Below the pieces are notes generated by a model. That model did no database searches, had not been told where the DNA came from, and was given only the letters and a program-made list of their open reading frames with translations. From positions 155,341-219,340 of the forward strand of contig NZ_OLKL01000033.1 of NCBI RefSeq assembly GCF_900291015.1: a stretch of DNA of 64,000 nt, read 5' to 3'. Made by a program: the position numbers and the translations under genes. Shown here piece after piece: positions 36,719 to 45,280 of the stretch. How positions within the stretch are numbered: the stretch's first letter is position 1; the number at the start of each line of letters is the position of its first letter. Source of the stretch: Pseudomonas persica. GTDB lineage: Bacteria; Pseudomonadota; Gammaproteobacteria; Pseudomonadales; Pseudomonadaceae.

Positions 36719-37525
36719 TCAGTAATAGGTCCGCGGCTGCTCGTCGGCCTTGTTCAATACCGTCCCGACCAGGTTCACCCTGGCCAGGTGATGCAGGCAA
36801 TCCTCGATTTCCTTCTTGTTGTTCATACCGTTGGCCACCACCAGCAGCACACAGTCGAACTTGGGTATCACGGTGATCGCATCGTCAGAGCTGAGCAGCG
36901 GCGGCAAATCGAAAATGCAGATGCGCGACTCGTAGCGATTACGCAGTTCGTTTATCAGGTTGCTCACTTTGGGCGACGACAGCATTTCGGTAGACAACGG
37001 CACCGGTACGCGCGTCGGCAGCACCACAAACCGAGGCAAGGTCGGGTTGACCAGACAGTCCTGCAGCTCGGCCTCGTCCGTCAGAAACTCGTTCAGCGCC
37101 TGCTCCATGGGCAGGCCCAGGGTGCTGCCGACCTTGGGCCGACGCAGGTCGAAGTCCACCAGCAACGCGGTCTTGGTAGTGTGGTGGGCGATGCTCATGG
37201 CCAGGTTGATCGCCAGCACTGTCTTGCCCGCTTCTGGGGTTGGCGAGGTGATGGCCAGGGTTCGCCAGCCATTCTCGTCCATGGTCCTGAGCACTTGCGT
37301 ACGCAGCAGGTCGATTGGCCCATTCATGTTGGAGTTCTTGTTGTAGGCGACGATGCGGTGACGCTCCAGGTGCTCCGCGCGCAGCGGCACCACCTTGGTG
37401 TTCACGTAATCGAACTGGCCAGGCACTTCCGCCAGCGCCGTACCAGGGGCGGGTGACAAGGCCTGCGGAGTACCCGGGGTAACCTGGTGAAGATTATTAC
37501 CAACAGCCGGCTTGGTCCTGTCCAT
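36719..37525 (-). CDS. CpsD/CapB-type kinase-like ATPase of polysaccharide export
   Basis: A 268-residue P-loop ATPase of the MinD/BY-kinase group. The A-motif region reads TSPTPEAGKTVLAINLA, the A'-motif LLVDFDLRRPKV and the later B-motif IFDLPPLLSSDD. It is a separate polypeptide from its membrane activator, the Wzz protein encoded 10 bases upstream, as in CapA/CapB systems. Only two C-terminal tyrosines (TYY) are seen instead of a long tyrosine cluster. It would control polymer length and export by cycling phosphorylation. The ATG at 37525 has GGGAAG upstream. Confidence 0.88.
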   Translation of the reverse strand: MDRTKPAVGNNLHQVTPGTPQALSPAPGTALAEVPGQFDYVNTKVVPLRAEHLERHRIVAYNKNSNMNGPIDLLRTQVLRTMDENGWRTLAITSPTPEAGKTVLAINLAMSIAHHTTKTALLVDFDLRRPKVGSTLGLPMEQALNEFLTDEAELQDCLVNPTLPRFVVLPTRVPVPLSTEMLSSPKVSNLINELRNRYESRICIFDLPPLLSSDDAITVIPKFDCVLLVVANGMNNKKEIEDCLHHLARVNLVGTVLNKADEQPRTYY

Positions 37526-37535
37526 CACTGCTTCC

Positions 37536-39098
37536 CTATGCAAACCGAGAGATGACTTTGAACAACAGCACATCCAGTGGCATGTAGAACACGTGTACCA
37601 GCCCTACCATGATAGCCACCAGCGCCAGCGCCGCCAGGATCAGCCAGTTGCGCCAACGCTTGCGCCTGGCCATGTCGGCCTTGGTATCGATGTAAGGCAG
37701 CGCCACCAGCACCCGTTTGCCCAGCAGGTTCTCCAGGGCACCAACGCCGCGAATGCGCTGGTTGAACATTTCCAGCAGCATCACCAGTGCACCGCCGCCT
37801 GCCGGTGCCAGCACCAGGCCCAGTGCGGCGATTTTCTTGCGGTTGGGCTTGATCGGCTTCTCGGGCATCAGTGGTGGCTCCAGCAGTACAAAGCGCTCAG
37901 CCTTGTTCTCCTGTTCCAGGCTTTCGGTAATCTTCGCGCCCATTTCCTTGGCGCGGATTTCCTCGTACTTCTTGCGCGCGTTGTCGTGGTCGCGCATCAA
38001 AGTCACCAGGCCACGCTCGACCTGCGGCGCCTCGAGGATTTCCGCTTCGTAGCCTTCCATCTTCCTGGTCAACTCGCGTTTCTGTTCGGCCAGCGAAACG
38101 ATCCGCTCCTGTGCAGCACTCATCTTGGCGCGCACGCGGGCGACGTCGAGGCCGACCGTGGAGGCTACCGCCGTGCGATTACCACTGGCTTCGAGCGCCT
38201 GGATCTTGCGCTTGGCTGCCACTACATCGGGGTGGGCTTCCTTGTAGCGGCTCAGGAGGCGGACATACTCGGCCTTCAGGCTTGGCAGGTCTTGAAGCTG
38301 GTCGACACTGGCCGTCCTGGGGCCTTCGCCGGTCTTGGTGGCCAGCCCGGCACTGGCCGCGGACAGTTCCAGCTCCAGGTAGCGCAGTTCTTCCTGCGCA
38401 GCCTTGTAATCACGGTCAACCTCACGAAACTCCAGCTCCGACCGCGACAGCATGTTCATGCGCAGAGTCTGGTGCTCGGGCAAGGCATTGGCATGGGCCT
38501 GCTTGAAATCCGCCAGCTGGTTTTCCAGGCTGGCCAGCTCGGCGCCCAGCTTGTTCGCCTCCTGGGTGAGGAACTCGGTGGTTTCGTTGGCCCGCTCGGT
38601 ACGCTGCTTGAGGTTCTCGTTGAGGAACAGCGTCACCAGCTCGTCAGCGACTTCCTTGGCCACTTCCGGCTGTTTGTGCTCGAAGGACACATTGAACGCC
38701 ACGGTCGCTTCACCGCGCCCGCGCACATAGGTGGTGAGGGTCTCGACCACGACGGCACTGCGCATGTGGTCGATCTTGTCGCTATCGCTGAAGCGCTTGT
38801 CGGGGAACAGGTTGTACTTGCCGATGATGCGCAGCAGGTTCTCACGGGTCATCACCCGCTGGCGGATCACCTCGATGCGTTCATCGGCAAAGCTGGTGTT
38901 GTTGGTCGCTACCAGCTCGGGCGAAATCTGCTGCGACTCCACCAGGATGGTGCCGGTCGACTGGTAGATCGGCGGCACCATCACTGCGACAGCAACGGTC
39001 GCGGCCAGGATGACTACGACGCTCACCCCCAATATCAGGCCCCGGTCCTTGATTATGGCGATGTAATCTCTGAGGGAGAGCTCGTAGTCAGACTTCAT
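37536..39098 (-). CDS. Wzz-like polysaccharide co-polymerase (GNVR domain)
   Basis: A 520-residue inner-membrane protein. A first helix lies near residues 18-40 (LILGVSVVVILAATVAVAV), followed by a periplasmic region with long coiled coils (about 170-370, for example ESLEQENKAERF), then a helical segment near 425 and a final helix (WRNWLILAALALVAIMVGLV). This PCP2-type protein sets chain length and activates the downstream CpsD-like kinase. The ATG at 39098 follows GGGAGAG. Confidence 0.9.
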   Translation of the reverse strand: MKSDYELSLRDYIAIIKDRGLILGVSVVVILAATVAVAVMVPPIYQSTGTILVESQQISPELVATNNTSFADERIEVIRQRVMTRENLLRIIGKYNLFPDKRFSDSDKIDHMRSAVVVETLTTYVRGRGEATVAFNVSFEHKQPEVAKEVADELVTLFLNENLKQRTERANETTEFLTQEANKLGAELASLENQLADFKQAHANALPEHQTLRMNMLSRSELEFREVDRDYKAAQEELRYLELELSAASAGLATKTGEGPRTASVDQLQDLPSLKAEYVRLLSRYKEAHPDVVAAKRKIQALEASGNRTAVASTVGLDVARVRAKMSAAQERIVSLAEQKRELTRKMEGYEAEILEAPQVERGLVTLMRDHDNARKKYEEIRAKEMGAKITESLEQENKAERFVLLEPPLMPEKPIKPNRKKIAALGLVLAPAGGGALVMLLEMFNQRIRGVGALENLLGKRVLVALPYIDTKADMARRKRWRNWLILAALALVAIMVGLVHVFYMPLDVLLFKVISRFA

Positions 39099-39117
39099 GG
39101 GGCCACCTGCCTGAAGT

Positions 39118-40233
39118 TCAGATGTCGGGGTACCTGTACGTCAACGTCAAACCCACGATCGTAGCGTTCGCATCGGGTTCCTGATCCTGCTGCCTTTCCT
39201 TGTACATCAGCGACAGGCGCAGGTCCCAGTACGGCGAAAACTCGCGGCTGGCCCACACACTGTAAGTCTGCAGGGTGTTGGGGGTCTGCCCTTTGCTGTC
39301 CTGCCAGGCAGCGTCTGCGCCCACCCGGGTCAGCTCGCTGACAGCGTAACTCCACACACCGCGCACCTGATCCAGTTCGGCGAAGCCGCCTTCGGCGCTG
39401 GCCACCGTGCTGCGTTCGGCGGTGATGCTGGCGTCGGTGCGCACACCGGTGTACAGCAGCGCAACCCCACCCTCCCCGCGTCGTCCACCTTCGTCGCCGG
39501 AAACCTCGGTGACACCAACATGCGCATCGGCGCTGAGGCGATCGGAGAACTGGTACTTGACCCCGACCGCCGGGCTGTAGCTGTTCGAGGCCGTCGCCGT
39601 CTGGTCCTGCTCGGGTTCATAGCGCCGGGCGCCAAAGCGGCTGTACAGATCAGCCCGCTCGTTCCAGGCGTAGGTCCAGGTGAACACGTTGCCCAGTTCG
39701 TCGTAACCCGTCAGCGTAGTGATGTCATAACGGGCACGGTTGTACGTGGTTTCGTTGCTCAAGGTGCTGCGTTCGGTAACCGCCTGGCTCCAGTTGCCGG
39801 TCAGCGTATACAGCTTTTGCGTGCCATCGGTGGTGACCACGCCGGTGTCCAGTACCGTTCCCGAGAGCGTCGAGCTTTCGTTGTAGCGCGCCAGCAGGCC
39901 GAAACGCCCGCGCTCGGTCTGGCGTTGCCAGCCCAGGCTTACATCGGGGTCCTCACGGTTATCGACCACCGCCGTGTCGGACGAGCGCAATACATGCATG
40001 CCCAGCCCCAACCTCAGTTCGTCACGGTCGAAAGTGCCGATCAGGGCGTAATCCGGCGCGATGATCGTGCGGGTTATGCCTTTTTCACCCGACGACAGCA
40101 GCAACGGGTTGCTGTCGTACTCGACGGATGTCGGTACCACTACCGTAGACTGCCAATTTGCCGCCAGTACGGGATCCGCCAACGGCAACACCATGATTGC
40201 CGTTGCAATGCTAGTTGTTCTAAGAAGTGGCAT
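39118..40233 (-). CDS. Outer-membrane beta-barrel protein of exopolysaccharide export
   Basis: A 371-residue protein with a signal peptide (about 1-24, ADPVLA|ANW). The rest is made of alternating amphipathic strands rich in aromatic and charged residues, ending TLTYRYPDI, consistent with a 16-18 strand outer-membrane barrel (BBP2-like group, EpsL-like). It sits between the Wza-like and Wzz-like genes, so it is probably the outer-membrane pore or an accessory for polymer secretion. Confidence 0.78.
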   Translation of the reverse strand: MPLLRTTSIATAIMVLPLADPVLAANWQSTVVVPTSVEYDSNPLLLSSGEKGITRTIIAPDYALIGTFDRDELRLGLGMHVLRSSDTAVVDNREDPDVSLGWQRQTERGRFGLLARYNESSTLSGTVLDTGVVTTDGTQKLYTLTGNWSQAVTERSTLSNETTYNRARYDITTLTGYDELGNVFTWTYAWNERADLYSRFGARRYEPEQDQTATASNSYSPAVGVKYQFSDRLSADAHVGVTEVSGDEGGRRGEGGVALLYTGVRTDASITAERSTVASAEGGFAELDQVRGVWSYAVSELTRVGADAAWQDSKGQTPNTLQTYSVWASREFSPYWDLRLSLMYKERQQDQEPDANATIVGLTLTYRYPDI

Positions 40234-40257
40234 TAAATGTTCTTATTAAAGGCAAGA

Positions 40258-40815
40258 TCAAGGAACGACCAGCGTATCGCCAGCCTGAAGTTGGATGTTG
40301 GTGGACATATCCCGGCCAGACACCAGGTCTCTATATCGCACGGGCAGGATCTTTTGGGAAGCGCCGGTGCCGCGGACCACTTTGATTTCGCTTTCGTCGG
40401 CAAACTTGTCCAGGCCGCCCGACATGCTCAGGGCCTGCAGCACTGCGGTAGGGCCCGCCATTTGTACCGGCCCGGGCTTGATCACTTTGCCTTGTACATA
40501 GACCAGGTTGCCGGCGATGCTCTTGACGACAACGCTGACGTTCGGGTCGGGAAGAAATTTTTCGAGTTTGGCAGCCACTTGTTTTTCAACTGCCGTGACA
40601 TCCAGCCCGGCAACATCAATGCGCCCGGCAAGGGGGAAAGTGATACTGCCATCGGGAAGGACGGTGGCTTCCTGGCGCAGGCTCTCCTCCTGCCACACCG
40701 AAACCATCACCACATCGCCGGGGCTGAGCAGGTAGGCGGCATTGTTCGGGTCGGCGTTACCGGCACCGGACCACACCATCAGCATGCAGAACGCGACAAA
40801 CATTGAACGCACCAT
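40258..40815 (-). CDS. Short Wza-like outer-membrane polysaccharide export (OPX) protein
   Basis: A 185-residue exported protein. The signal peptide ends near GNA|DPNN. The Poly_export domain begins YLLSPGDVVMVSVWQEE and continues PDGSITFPLAGRIDV, followed by one SLBB-like segment (VYVQGKVIKPGPVQM). It is about half the length of E. coli Wza, with no lipobox and no C-terminal membrane helix, so it belongs to the short OPX class that may work with the neighbouring beta barrel. GGAGGGA lies before the ATG at 40815. Confidence 0.88.
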   Translation of the reverse strand: MVRSMFVAFCMLMVWSGAGNADPNNAAYLLSPGDVVMVSVWQEESLRQEATVLPDGSITFPLAGRIDVAGLDVTAVEKQVAAKLEKFLPDPNVSVVVKSIAGNLVYVQGKVIKPGPVQMAGPTAVLQALSMSGGLDKFADESEIKVVRGTGASQKILPVRYRDLVSGRDMSTNIQLQAGDTLVVP

Positions 40816-40996
40816 GAGGGTCCCTCCGGCCGTAAAGGCCCGACAAAGAGCACTGAATGAGAACAGCACACCAACTCTCGCTCCGCTTCGCGGCATACGC
40901 CAGCCGCAACGGCCTCGATCTTTCAGGAGGCCTTACCTTGACGCTGTGCAGCCTGGGCTGTGCTGCCTCAACCGTGGACCTGCACGGGCTACTGGC

Positions 40997-41024
40997 AATA
41001 TAGCAACGGTTGGGGAATTGACAA
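40997..41024 (-). promoter_or_regulatory. Sigma-70 type promoter candidate for the export operon
   Basis: On the minus strand TTGTCA is followed after 16 bases by TATATT, leaving a leader of roughly 170-180 bases before the Wza-like start. Another promoter upstream of the 58-residue gene probably also reads into the operon. The rest of 40816-41074 shows no gene. Confidence 0.5.
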
Positions 41025-41074
41025 GCCAAGCCCCGGGCCCGCTGGCGTCAAGGGTAAAACTCAGGCTGGCGGAT

Positions 41075-41251
41075 TCAGATCTTTCTCCTGTTGGCGACTG
41101 CCACAAAGCCAACGACAGCAAATGCAAAGAACCACCCTGCGGTTGAACCAGGGATGATACTGTTCTGATTTATATACACATCCGCCGCACGCGCCGCGCC
41201 ACTTAACAGCACCAGCAAAGACATCGATTTGATAATCAGAGCCGTGCGCAT
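41075..41251 (-). CDS. 58-residue exported small protein with a C-terminal anchor resembling a sorting signal
   Basis: Beginning at an ATG at 41251 with a near-perfect ribosome site (AAAGGAGGGG, about 3 bases before the ATG). The product has a signal peptide with probable cleavage after ARA, a mature segment of about 15 residues (ADVYINQNS), then IIPGS, a hydrophobic helix (GWFFAFAVVGFVAVA) and a basic end NRRKI. The order short motif, helix, then arginine/lysine cluster at the extreme C-terminus is that of PEP-CTERM-like sorting signals, though the canonical PEP is absent and no exosortase lies in the window. It could also be a simple bitopic membrane peptide. It is the first gene of the export operon. 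Confidence 0.72.
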   Translation of the reverse strand: MRTALIIKSMSLLVLLSGAARAADVYINQNSIIPGSTAGWFFAFAVVGFVAVANRRKI

Positions 41252-41339
41252 ACGCCCCTCCTTTAAAGAGGAAAATCAACTATTTGTTGGCGCGGTGTTC
41301 GGGGGTTGTTTCACTATTGAATTGAGCTTATGGGCACAA

Positions 41340-41352
41340 TGACATTGCGTCA
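41340..41352. promoter_or_regulatory. TGAC-N5-GTCA dyad in the AT-rich exopolysaccharide promoter region
   Basis: The 255-base gap 41252-41506 is unusually AT-rich for this genome. It contains TGACATTGCGTCA and, about 40 bases further, CGATAT..ATATCG, both symmetric, upstream of the small-protein/export operon. They are candidate sites for an exopolysaccharide regulator; FleQ or AmrZ are known in pseudomonads, but neither consensus is matched closely. Confidence 0.35.
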
Positions 41353-41473
41353 ATGATTCGACACTATAATAAAATTCAATGAGCGATGCCCGATATCGTC
41401 AAAATATCGACACATCGATTGAGCTTGCAAGCGCTGTCGGTGATGGCGTCAGTGTTTCATCGCTGAGAAAGGC

Positions 41474-41500
41474 AAAAACCGTGGGGCACTCGGGCGCCCC
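41474..41500 (-). terminator. Probable intrinsic terminator of the XRE-cupin gene
   Basis: On the minus strand a GGGGCGCC.../..TGCCCC hairpin is followed by ACGGTTTTTG. It lies directly after the stop codon at 41507. Confidence 0.6.
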
Positions 41501-41506
41501 GTCGTT

Positions 41507-42049
41507 TTACTCGTCTGCGTGGTGTACCACGACCAGCAACTGCGCCGGCAGCGGCCCCACCGATCTTAGCCGGTGTGGGGTCTGGGCATTGAAATGCAGG
41601 GCATCTCCTTGCTCCAGCAGCACCCGCTCGTTCATGAAGTCCACTTCCACCTGGCCGGCGTGGACGAACAGGAATTCTTCACCCAGGTGTTCCTTGAACG
41701 TGGGGTCGCTGAACTCGGTCGGCGGCTGGATCAGAAACGGCAGCAGGTTGCGCTGGCCGACCTGGCTGGTGAGGGCTGCGTACCCCGGCCCTGCGCCGTC
41801 ACCCACCAGGGCCTGGCGCTCGCCATGGCGCACCAGGCTGTAGCGGCTCTGGCCGGCCTGCTCTTCGGCGAACAGTTCTTCGACGTTGACATTCAGTGCC
41901 CGCGCCAGCTTCAGCGCGGCGGCGATCGAGGGGGTGTTCAGGCCGCGTTCGACCTTGGACAGGTAGCTTTTGGTCATGCCGGTCTTGTCGGCCAGCAGTT
42001 CCAGGGTCAGCCCCAGTTTCTTTCGCAGCAGTTTCAATCGAATAGACAT
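41507..42049 (-). CDS. XRE-family regulator with cupin sensor domain
   Basis: A 180-residue regulator with an N-terminal Cro/C1 helix-turn-helix (LRKKLGLTLELLADKTGMTKSYLSKVERG, about residues 8-40) and a C-terminal cupin barrel (ending near LPAQLLVVVHHAD). Members such as PuuR and SutR respond to small metabolites. It precedes, on the same strand, the short-chain fatty acid and CoA-transferase genes only after a repeat-filled gap, so it may control them or the exopolysaccharide operon; neither is shown. Confidence 0.87.
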   Translation of the reverse strand: MSIRLKLLRKKLGLTLELLADKTGMTKSYLSKVERGLNTPSIAAALKLARALNVNVEELFAEEQAGQSRYSLVRHGERQALVGDGAGPGYAALTSQVGQRNLLPFLIQPPTEFSDPTFKEHLGEEFLFVHAGQVEVDFMNERVLLEQGDALHFNAQTPHRLRSVGPLPAQLLVVVHHADE

Positions 42050-42110
42050 GTGACGCGGGTTTCCCTGGCGAAGGCAGCCTGACCATCATACGTGGACTGC
42101 CAGGGAAATG

Positions 42111-42230
42111 CTGGGGCTGCTGTGCAGCCCATCGCCGGCAAGCCACGCGCCCACAGGAACTGCGCATGGCTTGGAGCCAATGCAGTCGATGTGGGAGCCT
42201 GGCTTGCCGGCGATGAGCCGCGCAGTGGCC
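42111..42230. repeat. Inverted 'gccggcaagcc' REP-like pair
   Basis: Copies at 42111-42156 and 42188-42230, in the same family as 4336-4469. They lie between the XRE-cupin start and the end of the AtoE gene. Confidence 0.75.
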
Positions 42231-42238
42231 CCCCGGCT

Positions 42239-43657
42239 TTACGGCATCACCGGCGGCAAGTACTGCAACGTCGTACCCAATGCCCACAGCAACACCAGCA
42301 CCAGCGGTACGTGCACCAGCAATTGCACGAACGAGAAGCCGATCAGGTCGCGCGCCTTGAGCCCCAGCACACCCAGCAGCGGCAGCATGTAGAACGGGTT
42401 GATCAGGTTCGGCAAGGCTTCGGCGGCATTGTAGATCTGCACCGCCCAACCCAGGTGGTACTGCAGGTCATTGGCCACCAGCATCACGTAGGGCGCCTCG
42501 ATGATCCACTTGCCACCACCCGAAGGGATGAAGAAGCCCAGCACCGCCGAATACACGCCCATCAGCACGGCATAGCTGTCATGAGTGGCGATCTGGGTGA
42601 AGAACAGCGAAATGTGATGGGCCAGGGTCTGCTCGTCGACACCCTTCACCTGGGTGAGGATGGCAGCGATCGAACCATACAGCGGGAACTGGATAAGCAC
42701 ACCCGTGGTAGTCGGAACCGCGCGCGCCACCGCATCGAGGAAGCTGCGCGGGCGCCAGTGGAGCAAGGCACCGAGCATGATGAACAACAGGTTATAGGTA
42801 TTCAGCCCGGAAATGGCGGTAATCGCCGGCTTGGTGGCGAACTCCTGGTACAGCCAGCCGGCGGCCAGAGCCACCAGCATCAGGATCAGGATCGGGCTGT
42901 GTTCCAGCCATTCGCCAGGGCGGGTACGCTGGGGTGCTGGTGGCGCGGTGAAGCTGGGGTCGACCCCACAGTCCTGGGCGCTGCGCGCACTGTTCGGGCC
43001 TGGGGCCGTAGCGTAGGCGATGACCAGCGAGACCACCACCAACGCCGCCAGCATCACGCCGGACTGCCAGAGGAAGATGGTTTCGGTGAACGGGATCACC
43101 CCGGTAATCGACAGGATCGACGGTGGCAGGCTGGCCGGGTTGGCCTGCAGTTGCGCCGCCGACGAAGACAGGCCCAGCGCCCACACGGCGCCCAGGCCCA
43201 GATAGGCGGCGGCGCCAGCGGCGCGGTAGTCCATCTTCAGTTCGGTGCGCCGGGCCAGGGCGCGCACCAGCAGGCCACCGAACACCAGCGACAGGCCCCA
43301 GTTGAGCAGCGACGCCAGCATCGAGATCAGCGCCACCCAGCACACCGCCGAACGGCCATTGCCGGGGATGCGCGCCAGGCGGTCGATCAGCCGCGCGGCG
43401 GGCGGCGAGCTGGCCACCACGTAGCCGCCGATGACCACGAAGGCCATCTGCATGGTGAACGGGATCAGGCTCCAGAAGCCATCGCCAAAGGCCTTGGCGG
43501 TGTCGGTCGGCTTGGCGCCCATGGCCAGGGCGCCGATACCCACCAGCATCACCGCCAGGGCAGCGAATACCCAGGAGTCAGGGAACCAGCGTTCGGCCCA
43601 GTTGGAGCAGCGCAAGGCAAAGCGCGCGGAACGGCTGTCTTGGATTTCAGCGGCCAC
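42239..43657 (-). CDS. atoE: Short-chain fatty acid transporter (AtoE family)
   Basis: A 472-residue inner-membrane permease with about twelve hydrophobic helices of the AtoE family. Motifs such as FIPSGGGKWIIEAPYVM and INPFYMLPLLGVLGLKARD are characteristic. It takes up short-chain fatty acids or acetoacetate for the CoA-transferase encoded just upstream. The GTG at 43657 is preceded by AAGGAA. Confidence 0.9.
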   Translation of the reverse strand: MAAEIQDSRSARFALRCSNWAERWFPDSWVFAALAVMLVGIGALAMGAKPTDTAKAFGDGFWSLIPFTMQMAFVVIGGYVVASSPPAARLIDRLARIPGNGRSAVCWVALISMLASLLNWGLSLVFGGLLVRALARRTELKMDYRAAGAAAYLGLGAVWALGLSSSAAQLQANPASLPPSILSITGVIPFTETIFLWQSGVMLAALVVVSLVIAYATAPGPNSARSAQDCGVDPSFTAPPAPQRTRPGEWLEHSPILILMLVALAAGWLYQEFATKPAITAISGLNTYNLLFIMLGALLHWRPRSFLDAVARAVPTTTGVLIQFPLYGSIAAILTQVKGVDEQTLAHHISLFFTQIATHDSYAVLMGVYSAVLGFFIPSGGGKWIIEAPYVMLVANDLQYHLGWAVQIYNAAEALPNLINPFYMLPLLGVLGLKARDLIGFSFVQLLVHVPLVLVLLWALGTTLQYLPPVMP

Positions 43658-43701
43658 GGTTCAATTCCTTTTATTGGTTTTATGAGATGAAACAGCAAAA
43701 A

Positions 43702-43735
43702 CCCTGTGGCAGCGGGTTTACCCGCTGCCACAGGG
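43702..43735. repeat. Perfect 16-base-arm hairpin between scoB and atoE
   Basis: CCCTGTGGCAGCGGGT-TT-ACCCGCTGCCACAGGG is a full palindrome. It resembles REP sequence, but with GGCAGC in one arm and the matching GCTGCC in the other. It sits in the 92-base gap and may fine-tune expression of atoE relative to the transferase genes. Confidence 0.8.
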
Positions 43736-43749
43736 ATTGCGGTAGTGCC

Positions 43750-44406
43750 TTAGAAGGTCATTTCCTTGACATCATCCGGCACGATCAGCTTGCCGGCGGT
43801 CTTCTCGATGATTTCCTCAACGCTCACCCCCGGCGCGGTCTCGCGCAGGATGAAGGCGCCGTCTTCGATTTCCAGGTAGGCCAGGTCGGTCAGCACCTTG
43901 CGGATGCAGCCGGCGCCGGTCAGCGGCAGGCTGCACTGTGCCAGCAGCTTGGACTCGCCGTCCTTGGAGGCATGGGTCATGGTGACGATGATGTTATCGG
44001 CGCCGGCCACCAGGTCCATGGCGCCGCCCATCCCCTTCACCAGTTTGCCCGGGATCATCCACGAGGCGATATTGCCTTGCACATCCACTTCAAAAGCGCC
44101 GAGCACGGTCAGGTCGACGTGGCCGCCACGGATCATGGCGAACGACTGTGCCGAATCGAAGATCGAGGCACCGCGGCGAGCGGTGACGGTCTGCTTGCCG
44201 GCGTTGATCATGTCGGCATCGATGGTGCCTTCGGTGGGGAATTCGCCCATGCCGAGCAGGCCGTTTTCCGATTGCAGCATCACATCCATGTCGGCGGGTA
44301 CGTAGTTGGCCACCAGGGTCGGAATGCCGATGCCCAGGTTGACGTAGTAGCCGTCCTTCAGTTCACGGGCGACGCGTTGCGCCATCTGTTCGCGGGTCAG
44401 TGCCAT
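43750..44406 (-). CDS. scoB: 3-oxoacid CoA-transferase subunit B
   Basis: A 218-residue beta subunit of the class I CoA-transferases. The catalytic glutamate lies in QSENGLLGMGEFP near residue 50, with NLGIGIPTL at the N-terminus. It transfers CoA from succinyl-CoA (or acetyl-CoA) to acetoacetate or a related acid. The ATG at 44406 starts the conserved MALTREQM. The subunit A gene is 35 bases upstream. Confidence 0.9.
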   Translation of the reverse strand: MALTREQMAQRVARELKDGYYVNLGIGIPTLVANYVPADMDVMLQSENGLLGMGEFPTEGTIDADMINAGKQTVTARRGASIFDSAQSFAMIRGGHVDLTVLGAFEVDVQGNIASWMIPGKLVKGMGGAMDLVAGADNIIVTMTHASKDGESKLLAQCSLPLTGAGCIRKVLTDLAYLEIEDGAFILRETAPGVSVEEIIEKTAGKLIVPDDVKEMTF

Positions 44407-44441
44407 GGTCAGGATCTCTTTGTTGTTCTGGTGGATGGCGC

Positions 44442-45140
44442 TCAGGCCTTGACGGTGCGCTTTTCGATTCGTTTTTCGAAGGTGCCGACGATGACGCGGT
44501 CCACGTAGATGCCCGGGGTATGGATCTCGCTGGGCAGCAGCACGCCGGGTTCGACGATCTCTTCCACTTCGACCACGGTGATCTTGCCGGCGGTGGCCGC
44601 CAGTGGGTTGAAGTTCTGCGCGGTATTGCGGTACACCACGTTGCCGTAGTGGTCGGCCTTCCAACCCTTGACGATGGCGAAGTCACCGGTGATGGATTGT
44701 TCGAGGATGTACTTGCGGCCGTTGAACTCGCGCACTTCCTTGCCGTCGGCAACCGGGGTGCCGTAGCCGGTGGCCGTGTAGAAGGCCGGGATGCCGGCGC
44801 CACCAGCGCGCATTTTCTCGGCGAGGGTGCCCTGCGGGGTCAGTTCCACTTCCAGCTCACCGCTCAGCAGCTGGCGTTCGAACTCGGCGTTCTCGCCCAC
44901 GTAGGAAGCGATCATCTTGCGAATCTGCCGGTCTTCCAGCAGCACGCCCAGGCCAAAGCCATCGACGCCGCAGTTGTTGGAGACCACGGTCAGGCCCTTG
45001 ACGCCACGGCGCTTGATTTCGCTGATAAGGTTTTCCGGGATGCCGCACAGGCCGAAACCACCAGCCAGTACCGTCATGTTGTCGGTCAGGCCTTCGAGGG
45101 CCTGTTCATAGGTTGCAACGCGCTTGTCCAGTCCGGCCAT
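44442..45140 (-). CDS. scoA: 3-oxoacid CoA-transferase subunit A
   Basis: A 232-residue alpha subunit. [21 protein letters not shown] and [13 protein letters not shown] match ScoA closely and differ from E. coli AtoD in the N-terminal region. The start is the ATG at 45140 (MAGLDKRV), with sequence upstream lying in the promoter region. With ScoB and AtoE it forms a ketone-body or short-chain acid utilisation operon. It is divergent from a LysR gene with a 140-base AT-rich intergenic region that likely holds the regulator's site. Confidence 0.9.
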   Translation of the reverse strand: MAGLDKRVATYEQALEGLTDNMTVLAGGFGLCGIPENLISEIKRRGVKGLTVVSNNCGVDGFGLGVLLEDRQIRKMIASYVGENAEFERQLLSGELEVELTPQGTLAEKMRAGGAGIPAFYTATGYGTPVADGKEVREFNGRKYILEQSITGDFAIVKGWKADHYGNVVYRNTAQNFNPLAATAGKITVVEVEEIVEPGVLLPSEIHTPGIYVDRVIVGTFEKRIEKRTVKA

Positions 45141-45280
45141 GCTGATCCGCCTTTTGTAGTTGTTGAACCGACGAGGCTGTCGGTGAGCGTGTGGGGACAT
45201 CTTCACCGCAAGCAACTGATTTGTTAATTTTGTTTTCATCATTGATTGATAACTTTTGCAAAACAACCAACAGGCCTGTC

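Noticed and set aside
41061..41279. Alternative 72-codon frame covering the small exported protein
   Set aside because: Its start has no ribosome site matching it, its composition is unlike a protein, and the overlapping 58-residue frame has a strong ribosome site, signal peptide and anchor.
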